DNA from: JANRLJ01 sp034437895
GTDB lineage: Bacteria; Chloroflexota; Anaerolineae; Aggregatilineales; Phototrophicaceae
Direction of reading: 5' to 3'
Assembly (NCBI GenBank): GCA_034437895.1
Contig: DAOTTO010000181.1
Location: forward strand, 1 to 7,737
Length of the DNA stretch: 7,737 nucleotides
Made by a program: the position numbers and the translations under genes. Below are positions 1 to 5,099 of this stretch, piece after piece. Within the stretch, counting starts at the first letter, position 1. Every line of letters starts with the position of its first letter. The notes under the pieces were generated by a model. The model did no database searches and was not told the DNA's origin. It saw nothing but the letters and a program-made list of their open reading frames with translations.

Positions 1-134
1 AGGACTTTCGCTTACCTCACCCCCCGGCCCCCTCTCCAATACTTGGAGAGGGGAGAAAAACGCATCTTGAAGTCCCCTCTCCATGCAATGGGGAGGGGAT
101 TTAGGGGTGGGGTAAATGCGTGAGCGAAAGTCCT
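1..134 (+). repeat. Nested-palindrome dispersed repeat, copy 1 (MITE-like)
   Basis: This element is nearly identical to 4807-4941: the last 81 bp are the same and the first part differs at only a few positions. The ends are a perfect 12-bp terminal inverted repeat, AGGACTTTCGCT at 1-12 against AGCGAAAGTCCT at 123-134. Inside, 13-23 pairs with 104-114 (one G·T), leaving bases 115-122 as a bulge. Two hairpins lie within: 29-39/43-53 with loop TAC, and 74-84/88-98 with loop GCA. The predicted fold is a three-way junction. There is no coding capacity. Its size, inverted ends and dispersion fit a miniature transposable element or a REP-like element. The 5' flank is outside the window, so a target duplication cannot be tested for this copy. 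Confidence 0.85.
90..112 (+). other. G-quadruplex motif in repeat copy 1
   Basis: Four runs of four G (90-93, 95-98, 104-107, 109-112) are separated by loops of 1, 5 and 1 nt. This matches the canonical intramolecular G-quadruplex pattern. The same bases form the 3' arms of the second hairpin and of the outer stem, so quadruplex and cruciform folds would be mutually exclusive. Only the motif is seen; folding in the cell is inference. Confidence 0.6.
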
Positions 135-153
135 AGATATTATGAGGTATTGA

Positions 154-190
154 AGACAGGGGAGCGACATACAGGTCGCTCCTTCTGTTT
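154..190 (+). terminator. Terminator-like hairpin before the integrase
   Basis: A perfect 8-bp stem (GGAGCGAC at 161-168, GTCGCTCC at 175-182) has loop ATACAG. A small asymmetric bulge then extends it by ACAG/CTGT (156-159 with 185-188). TTCTGTTT follows the main stem. The T tract is weak, so it could be a terminator for a rightward gene beyond the left edge or a processing/regulatory hairpin in the integrase leader. The rest of 135-281 holds no gene. Confidence 0.4.
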
Positions 191-281
191 ATGGAAATAG
201 GCGCTTTTCTAAATCACTTGTTCGGTTTTGAGGCGGGGTGTGTTACTATTTTGGCAGATGATGGTTGATTTAGATTGATAC

Positions 282-1358
282 ATGCTTATGTCGGATTTAC
301 CACAGCGCCGCGAAGATCGGGAAGTTATCCTTTTTGAGGGCGCAGGGATTACGTTTAATTTTGGGGCGGCGCTGCCCGGACGCGCCAGCAGTATACATAC
401 CCAACGGGCATACTTTCGCTGGATTGACCAATATTTAGTCGAGATTGCCGGATTAAAACCGACTCGTGATGTGGCGCGGGTGGCACGGATGAATGCACTG
501 TCAGTTGCGATTTTACGCGACAGCTTAAGTACACAGCAGTTACGCGCTTGGTTGGGGATGTTGGCGCGTGCAGGACAAGGTAAACAGGGAATCGGGCAGG
601 CGCGGGCGGCGATTGTGACGCTGACGGATTTGTTGGCGGAGGCGGGTTGGTTTGATGAAAACACCGCCGCCGCGATGGCACGGGTCAAGCCGCCCCGTGC
701 GGAAGATGGGCAAAGGCCGGGGCGCTGGCTGTCGCTGGATCAAATCCGTTTGTTGATGGTGGCGGGTAAAGATATTGCGACGACTCAGAATCAGGGTGCC
801 CGGAACAGTCTGGTTTTGACGATCTTGTGTACGATGGCGCTGCGGCGGGAAGAATTGGCGGAAGCACGATGGGGCGATTTGAGCGTGCAGAATGATCGTC
901 CAGTGCTGCGGGTGCATGGTAAAGGCCGGAAGGTCGCCAGTGTGGATGTTCCGCGTCCGGTGATTCGGGCGTTGGACGGCTGGCGGCGGGCGGTGGCAGC
1001 AGGTGACGCGCCGCCCTTGCCGGAGAGCAAAATTATCCGGCGCATCTGGAAGGGTGGGAGAGTGGCGAAAGGCGGCTTGTCGTCGGACGGAATCTGGCTG
1101 ATTGTGGATCGCTCGGCGGTGTACGCTGGGATGGGGCATGTCGCGCCGCACGATTTACGCCGCTCGGTGGCAGGGGCGTTAAATGAAGCCGGGACACCAA
1201 TTGATAAGATCAGCCGTTTGCTGCGCCATAGCAACGTCGCCATTACCGAGCGCTATCTCAATCGCTTGCCACAAGCGAATGAAGGTGCGCTGCTGATGAG
1301 CAATATTTTAGGTCTGGAGCATGATGAAGATTGGGAAGATTGGCCTGGATTTGAGTAA
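282..1358 (+). CDS. Tyrosine recombinase / site-specific integrase
   Basis: This 358-residue cytoplasmic DNA strand-transferase cuts and rejoins DNA through a covalent phosphotyrosine link. Residues about 36-120 look like the SAM-like core-binding domain (T..RAY..W.DQYL). Residues about 149-330 are the catalytic domain. By alignment to the XerD pattern the full set is present: R188 (MALRREEL), K214 (GKGRK), H290 and R293 (HDLRR), H316 (LLRHS) and Y325 (ERYL). The C-terminal tail is acidic (HDEDWEDW). An in-frame TGA at 276 limits the start to ATG 282 or ATG 288; neither has a clear Shine-Dalgarno. A TGTTACTAT box at 241-249 resembles an extended -10. No excisionase, phage or cargo genes adjoin it, and no att site could be identified. 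It lies next to repeat copy 1. Length and domains are normal for XerC/D-like or integron-type solo integrases; the exact subgroup and target are unknown. Confidence 0.9.
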   Translation: MLMSDLPQRREDREVILFEGAGITFNFGAALPGRASSIHTQRAYFRWIDQYLVEIAGLKPTRDVARVARMNALSVAILRDSLSTQQLRAWLGMLARAGQGKQGIGQARAAIVTLTDLLAEAGWFDENTAAAMARVKPPRAEDGQRPGRWLSLDQIRLLMVAGKDIATTQNQGARNSLVLTILCTMALRREELAEARWGDLSVQNDRPVLRVHGKGRKVASVDVPRPVIRALDGWRRAVAAGDAPPLPESKIIRRIWKGGRVAKGGLSSDGIWLIVDRSAVYAGMGHVAPHDLRRSVAGALNEAGTPIDKISRLLRHSNVAITERYLNRLPQANEGALLMSNILGLEHDEDWEDWPGFE

Positions 1359-1360
1359 TT

Positions 1361-2035
1361 TCAGCTTGTCGCCAGCGGTAGAAAGATCAGTACCAGATTA
1401 AGGGTGATCTGGCAAACCCATGCGGCGGCGAGGCCGTTGCGCCCACGCACATAGCTGTACATGGTGTTCGCCATGAGCAGCACCGTACCGATAATCAGGG
1501 GATAGGGCCCGCGATTCATCAACTGAAAAAACAGGACAAGCTGCCAGAGGGTCGCCATAATGCCCGTGACCCAAAAGCTGCGGCCTTCTTGGAAAATTCC
1601 GCGAAAGAACAGCGTTTCTGCTAATGGCATGACGAAGACCAAATAGGTCAGTAAAGTCCCATCCGGCATTTCGGGAAACAGCAGGCGCATCCCATCCGCG
1701 AGATTGCTGCCGCCGAAACCTAAGATCGGTACGGCGAGAATCAACCCGAAGACCATCCCCCACGCGATATTGCCGGGTTTTTCTTGTTCAATACGCTCCA
1801 TGCTGCCGAACAACCACGCTAAAATGCCAAAAATGGCTAGCACCCCCCATGAGAGGGTGTAGCGCATATCGGCGGCATTGGAGCTAATCAGTGGCGCGAG
1901 GCCGATGCTAACCGCACCTGCGATCAATAGGCCGAAAAGCGAATCACCGCCGCGCATCCCGATGGCAACCGCAGCATCCGTGTAATCCTCGTCCTCGCTG
2001 ATTTCTTCTGACTGTGACTCGTCTGGTTGTTCCAT
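1361..2035 (-). CDS. CPBP-like intramembrane protein, active site degenerate
   Basis: This multi-pass membrane protein of about 224 residues has a very acidic N-terminal tail (about 1-20) followed by roughly seven hydrophobic segments. The segment PLAETLFFRGIFQ resembles motif 1 of the CPBP (Abi/Rce1-type) family, EExxxR, with E140 and R145 kept but the second Glu replaced by Thr141. The FxxxH motif region reads ATLWQ (Gln165 for His). HxxxN reads QITLN (Gln209 for His, Asn213 kept). Active members are glutamate-dependent membrane endopeptidases; the loss of both His suggests a non-proteolytic or altered member. I chose ATG 2035 because GGTGGAG lies just before it. A GTG at 2044 would add three residues but has no ribosome-binding site. 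The gene starts 15 bp after the aldolase stop, so the two are probably co-transcribed. It ends 2 bp from the convergent integrase stop, with no terminator between. Family assignment is moderately sure and function is unknown. Confidence 0.75.
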   Translation of the reverse strand: MEQPDESQSEEISEDEDYTDAAVAIGMRGGDSLFGLLIAGAVSIGLAPLISSNAADMRYTLSWGVLAIFGILAWLFGSMERIEQEKPGNIAWGMVFGLILAVPILGFGGSNLADGMRLLFPEMPDGTLLTYLVFVMPLAETLFFRGIFQEGRSFWVTGIMATLWQLVLFFQLMNRGPYPLIIGTVLLMANTMYSYVRGRNGLAAAWVCQITLNLVLIFLPLATS

Positions 2036-2050
2036 TTGCTCCACCAGCGG

Positions 2051-3091
2051 TTAACTCAATAATTGTCGGGAAGCGTCGATTACGGTTTGCACCCGTTCTG
2101 GCGTAATCCAATAATGGGTGACGGCGCGGAAGGTACGCTCGTATCCGGGATAGGGAGTCAAGCGAATATTAAAATCTTCGAGCATTCGCGTCATAAATTC
2201 GGCAGGTGTAAACGGCGCACTCTCCAGCAGATCAAAAAAGACAAAATTGGTCTGGATGCTGTTGATCTTAAGATGTGGAATTGTACCTAATCCCTCGCCG
2301 AGTGTGCAGGCGTTTTGATGATCTTCACCGAGACGGGTGGACATGTCGTGGATGGCGATTAAGCCGGCTGCCGCGAGTATCCCCGCTTGGCGCATCCCGC
2401 CACCTAACAATTTACGTGCGCGTCGCGCCTCTTTGATGAAGTCCTTTGAGCCGACTAAAATCGAGCCGACGGGGGCGCAAAGTCCTTTAGACAAGCAAAA
2501 CGTCATTGTATCTGCATTGGCGATCAGGTCTTTAGCGCTTACGCCGAGCGCTGCTGCCGCGTTGAAGATACGTGCGCCGTCTATATGAAGTTTGAGGTTA
2601 TTCTGATTGGCGATTTCGGCGACCTGATTCATATATTCGAGGCTGACCGGGACACCGCCGACAGTACCTTGCGTATTTTCCAGCGAAATCATCTTAGTGC
2701 GCGGGAAGTGATAATTATCGCCGCGAATGGCGTGGCGAATGTCGTCCAGCGCCAATGTGCCGTCAGCATGAACCTTGACCGGATGGGGATGGACGCTGCC
2801 CAACGCGGACATGCCGCCTGCCTCATACACAAAGGTGTGGGCTTTGTCGCCAATGATGGCTTCATCGCCGCGTCCGCAGTGGGTGAGGATGGCGATCAGG
2901 TTGCCTTGAGTTCCGCTGGTGACGAAAAGCGCGGCTTCCTTGCCCAATAAAGCGGCGGTATCTGCTTCCAATTGGTTGACGGTGGGGTCATCGCCAAACA
3001 CATCATCACCGACGACGGCATTTGCCATCGCCTCGCGCATTTTGGGCGTAGGCCAGGTGACGGTATCACTGCGTAGATCAATTGAGTCCAT
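2051..3091 (-). CDS. ltaE: Low-specificity L-threonine aldolase (PLP enzyme)
   Basis: This 346-residue cytosolic enzyme of PLP fold type I splits L-threonine/L-allo-threonine into glycine and acetaldehyde, linking threonine breakdown to glycine supply. It opens with the family signature IDLRSDTVTWPT. SGTQGN (59-64) is the phosphate-binding loop. H85 in AHTFVYEAGG is the ring-stacking His. D171 and R174 in HIDGARIFNA contact the cofactor nitrogen and the substrate. K202 in CLSKGLCAPVGS is the Schiff-base lysine. GGGMRQAG (230-237) is also conserved. Length is normal and nothing is missing. ATG 3091 follows four CTRANNN heptads; the GAGAG inside one of them may serve as a weak Shine-Dalgarno. 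It lies downstream of the M20 gene (151-bp gap with repeats) and just ahead of the CPBP-like gene. Stereospecificity between L-threo and L-allo substrates cannot be read from sequence. D-threonine aldolase is excluded because it has an unrelated fold. Confidence 0.92.
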   Translation of the reverse strand: MDSIDLRSDTVTWPTPKMREAMANAVVGDDVFGDDPTVNQLEADTAALLGKEAALFVTSGTQGNLIAILTHCGRGDEAIIGDKAHTFVYEAGGMSALGSVHPHPVKVHADGTLALDDIRHAIRGDNYHFPRTKMISLENTQGTVGGVPVSLEYMNQVAEIANQNNLKLHIDGARIFNAAAALGVSAKDLIANADTMTFCLSKGLCAPVGSILVGSKDFIKEARRARKLLGGGMRQAGILAAAGLIAIHDMSTRLGEDHQNACTLGEGLGTIPHLKINSIQTNFVFFDLLESAPFTPAEFMTRMLEDFNIRLTPYPGYERTFRAVTHYWITPERVQTVIDASRQLLS

Positions 3092-3093
3092 AG

Positions 3094-3121
3094 ATTTTAG
3101 CTCTCAGTAATCAGCTTTCAG
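3094..3121 (-). repeat. Four CTRANNN heptads before the aldolase ATG
   Basis: Read on the - strand, four contiguous 7-mers all begin CTRA, ending with CTGAGAG and CTAAAAT, and stop 2 nt before the aldolase start codon. The GAGAG in the third unit is the best ribosome-binding candidate. The same arrangement occurs at 4620-4647. Confidence 0.6.
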
Positions 3122-3139
3122 AAAAGGATAGGAGATGAA

Positions 3140-3226
3140 ACGCAAAGGTGCAAAGGGCGCAAGGTAACGCAAAGGATATACAATTTTTGCTCTGCGATCC
3201 TTTGCGTTCTCCTCGTCTTTGCGCTT
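3140..3226. repeat. GCAAAGG-rich imperfect inverted repeat
   Basis: The core is a perfect 12-bp inverted repeat, AACGCAAAGGAT at 3166-3177 and ATCCTTTGCGTT at 3197-3208, with a 19-nt loop. Outside it, each arm continues with degenerate GCAAAGG-like units on the left and the complementary CTTTGCG on the right. It lies between the stop of the M20 gene (3243) and the heptads of the aldolase gene, and has no T tract expected of a strong terminator. It resembles dispersed intergenic repeats seen in repeat-rich bacterial genomes. It could affect read-through or mRNA stability between the two genes, which is inference. Confidence 0.5.
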
Positions 3227-3242
3227 GAAACCCCTGCATTAT

Positions 3243-4616
3243 TTACGAATTGCCGACTTCGTATAAGAAATAAATGGCGGTGTCGATGCCTTTATGGAAC
3301 ATATCAATTACGAAATGTTCATTAGGGCCGTGTGCGCCGTCGTCATTTAAACCGTAGCCCATTAAGATCACAGGTGTACCGAGTTCGCGCTGGAAATCCG
3401 CCACAACCGGAATGCTGCCGCCTTCGCGCATAAAAATCGGTGCTTTACCCCAGCCTTTTTCGTAGGCCGAAATCGCTGCTTGCATAGCGGGCTGGTGAAT
3501 ATCGACGAAAGCGGGATCACTCATGCCGCGTAAGGCACGGACTTCGACGCGCACTGTCGGCGGAGCGATTTGCGCTACATAATCGCGCACGAGTTCAAAG
3601 ATGCGCTGCGGTTTTTGATTGGCGACGAGACGGCAGGTGACTTTCGCCAGCGCTCGTGCCGGAAGAACGGTCTTGATGCCGTCCCCATAAAAGCCGCCCG
3701 CGATGCCGTTGAGTTCGAGTGTGGGACGTGCGCCAATGCGCTCACGAATATTGAAATTCGCTTCGCCCCAAGGACGAGTTACGCCCGTGATGTGCTGCCA
3801 TTCTTCGTCTGACCAATTGGTTTTCTTGAGTTCGGCGCGTTCTTCAGTGCTTAGGGCGAGTACGTCATCATAGAAACCTGGGACGGCAATACTGCCATCT
3901 TCATTATGGAGTTTAGCGACGATTTCCGCTAACGCTTGCACCGGATTATGCACTGCGCCGCCATACGCACCGCTGTGTAAATCAATATTGGGGCCTTGCA
4001 CAATAATTTCCATCGCTGTCAGGCCGCGCAGGGCATAGACAATCGAGGGCTGATCGGGCGAGAGCATCCCTGAATCGGAAATGACGCAGACATTGGCTTT
4101 GAGTTTGTCGCGGTTTTCGACGATAAAGGAGACAAGATTAGGCGAACCGATTTCTTCCTCGCCTTCGATGACGAATTTGACGTTAACGGGCAGCTTGCCT
4201 TCCGTTTGGAGCAGCGATTCGACGGCTTTGACGTGGATGAATGCTTGGCCTTTGTCGTCCGATGCGCCCCGTGCATAAATTTTGCCATCACGTTCAACCG
4301 GATCAAACGGATCATCAATCCAACCATCGCTTTTTTCGGCAGGCTGTACGTCATAATGACCGTAAATTAGGACGGTTGGGGCGGAGTCACCTGCACCCAG
4401 CCAATCGCCATAAACGACAGGATGTCCACCGGTGGGCATGACTTCGACATTTTGAATGCCGACGCGGCGCATATCGGCGGCTAACCATTCCGCCGTGCGG
4501 CGCACATCGTCGGTGCGCTGTGGGAGGGTACTGACGCTCGGAATCCGCAGTAACTCGTGGAGTTGGGTGCGGAAGTCTTGAGCATGGGACTTGGCATATT
4601 CGTGAGGCGTGGTCAT
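3243..4616 (-). CDS. M20 family metallopeptidase (CNDP/PepV-like dipeptidase)
   Basis: This 457-residue cytosolic zinc hydrolase belongs to the M20 family, in the carnosinase-like dipeptidase branch. The di-metal site is complete: H87 and D89 in YGHYDVQP, bridging D120 in GASDDKGQ, general base E154 and ligand E155 in EGEEEIGS, D181 in ISDSGM, and H434 in GPNEHF. Residues of about 200-355 form the lid/dimerisation domain, which carries H214 in DLHSGAYGG, a residue that reaches the partner's active site in this family. No signal peptide is visible. ATG 4616 is preceded by four CTRANNN heptads, one of which supplies AAGGA about 11 nt upstream. The protein probably cleaves dipeptides or N-acyl amino acids; the substrate cannot be told from sequence. 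ArgE and DapE are related but shorter and fit the motifs less well. It heads the leftward group M20, aldolase, CPBP. Confidence 0.9.
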   Translation of the reverse strand: MTTPHEYAKSHAQDFRTQLHELLRIPSVSTLPQRTDDVRRTAEWLAADMRRVGIQNVEVMPTGGHPVVYGDWLGAGDSAPTVLIYGHYDVQPAEKSDGWIDDPFDPVERDGKIYARGASDDKGQAFIHVKAVESLLQTEGKLPVNVKFVIEGEEEIGSPNLVSFIVENRDKLKANVCVISDSGMLSPDQPSIVYALRGLTAMEIIVQGPNIDLHSGAYGGAVHNPVQALAEIVAKLHNEDGSIAVPGFYDDVLALSTEERAELKKTNWSDEEWQHITGVTRPWGEANFNIRERIGARPTLELNGIAGGFYGDGIKTVLPARALAKVTCRLVANQKPQRIFELVRDYVAQIAPPTVRVEVRALRGMSDPAFVDIHQPAMQAAISAYEKGWGKAPIFMREGGSIPVVADFQRELGTPVILMGYGLNDDGAHGPNEHFVIDMFHKGIDTAIYFLYEVGNS

Positions 4617-4619
4617 GGG

Positions 4620-4647
4620 TTGTTAGTCCTTAGTTTTTAGGGGTTAG
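4620..4647 (-). repeat. Four CTRANNN heptads before the M20 ATG
   Basis: On the - strand, four contiguous 7-mers, all starting CTAA and ending with CTAAGGA and CTAACAA, stop 3 nt before the M20 start codon. AAGGA in the third unit is the best Shine-Dalgarno match. The unit number, orientation and distance to ATG match the array before the aldolase gene. Confidence 0.6.
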
Positions 4648-4689
4648 CCAAAAATCGAAAAGTAGAAACATAAAAGTCATTTAATTTTT

Positions 4690-4755
4690 TTAACCACCAA
4701 GACACCAAGTATTTGAACTTAAATTCTCTGTGTCCTCCGCATATCTATGGTTTAA
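4690..4755. repeat. Degenerate palindrome with TTAACCA ends
   Basis: The left arm begins TTAACCACCAAGACACCAAG. The right arm, read on the opposite strand, begins TTAAACCATAG and later contains GGACACAGAG. The two arms are related but diverged, which gives an imperfect inverted repeat with an A/T-rich centre. It looks like an eroded dispersed intergenic palindrome. No function can be assigned. Confidence 0.4.
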
Positions 4756-4806
4756 TGTTTTCTGTTTTCTTTTGTGGACTTACTAAAAGTAAGGCTACAA
4801 AGAATC

Positions 4807-4941
4807 AGGACTTTCGCTTACCTCACTCCCCAGCCCCCTCTCCAAGTATTGGAGAGGGGGAGAAAAACGCATCTTGAAGTCCCCTCTCCATGCAATGGGG
4901 AGGGGATTTAGGGGTGGGGTAAATGCGTGAGCGAAAGTCCT
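4807..4941 (+). repeat. Nested-palindrome dispersed repeat, copy 2 (MITE-like)
   Basis: This is the same element as 1-134 in the same orientation, 135 bp long. It has identical 12-bp terminal inverted repeats (4807-4818, 4930-4941) and an identical 81-bp right part. The first hairpin here has a 12-bp stem (4834-4845/4849-4860) with loop GTA, the reverse complement of the loop TAC in copy 1. One extra G makes this stem fully paired. AAGAAT occurs at 4800-4805 and again at 4942-4947, directly after the right end. It could be a target-site duplication, but one C (4806) lies between the left copy and the element. Confidence 0.85.
4897..4919 (+). other. G-quadruplex motif in repeat copy 2
   Basis: The four G4 runs, with loops A, ATTTA and T, are the same as in copy 1. 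Here they sit on the non-template strand about 130 bp upstream of the phosphatase promoter. Formation of the quadruplex and any effect on transcription are inferred. Confidence 0.6.
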
Positions 4942-5027
4942 AAGAATATTAGAATAAGCAAAGGTGCGAAAAGTTTGTGTTTTTACGCTCCGAATTATAA
5001 CAGAAAATTGCTTTTGTGCTGAATTTG

Positions 5028-5047
5028 CAGGCGCGAAAGAGCGCTTG
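5028..5047. promoter_or_regulatory. Inverted repeat abutting the -10 region (possible operator)
   Basis: CAGGCGC and GCGCTTG are separated by GAAAGA, giving 7-bp arms with one mismatch. The right arm ends exactly where the TG of the extended -10 begins, so it occupies the -35/spacer region. This is a plausible repressor site for the phosphatase/transporter operon. No regulator gene is visible nearby. Confidence 0.3.
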
Positions 5048-5056
5048 TGTTATAAT
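5048..5056 (+). promoter_or_regulatory. Extended -10 promoter of the phosphatase gene
   Basis: TGTTATAAT is a perfect TGn + TATAAT extended -10. No -35 sits at 16-18 bp; the nearest (TTGCAG, 5025-5030) is 20 bp away, which fits an extended -10 promoter. The expected transcript start near 5063 leaves a leader of about 37 nt before ATG 5100, with AAAAGG at 5087-5092 as ribosome-binding site. Confidence 0.6.
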
Positions 5057-5099
5057 CGCACTTGTTACCGCTCAAATAAAACTGCGAAAAGGTTTCCTG

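Larger units (their letters stand above)
4617..5099. other. Repeat-rich divergent intergenic region
   Basis: These 483 bp separate the leftward M20 gene from the rightward phosphatase gene and contain no ORF I believe. In order they hold CTRANNN heptads (4620-4647), an A/T-rich stretch, a degenerate palindrome (4690-4755), a perfect 6-bp hairpin CTTACT-AAA-AGTAAG (4779-4793), repeat copy 2 (4807-4941), and an inverted repeat next to an extended -10 promoter (5028-5056). A GCAAAGGTGC stretch at 4958-4967 also occurs at 3142-3151. No convincing promoter for the M20 gene was found. Confidence 0.7.

Noticed and set aside
209..1243. Several - strand open frames of up to 203 codons opposite the integrase
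   Set aside because: Their compositions are rich in Arg, Pro and His with no domain or start signal. They are antisense shadows of a gene with an intact catalytic set.
2036..2044. GTG start for the CPBP-like gene
   Set aside because: No ribosome-binding site precedes it, while GGTGGAG precedes ATG 2035. It would add only three residues.
1..4941. Composite transposon bounded by the two repeats
   Set aside because: The copies are small non-coding elements, no transposase lies between them, and the enclosed genes are ordinary metabolic ones. Independent insertions are simpler.
5025..5056. TTGCAG as a -35 for the phosphatase promoter
   Set aside because: The 20-bp spacer is too long for a standard promoter. 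The TG extension explains activity without it.
5016..5099. Upstream GTG start giving a 446-residue phosphatase
   Set aside because: The codon lies before the TGTTATAAT promoter, the added residues do not resemble the GAF family N-terminus, and ATG 5100 has a well-spaced AAAAGG.
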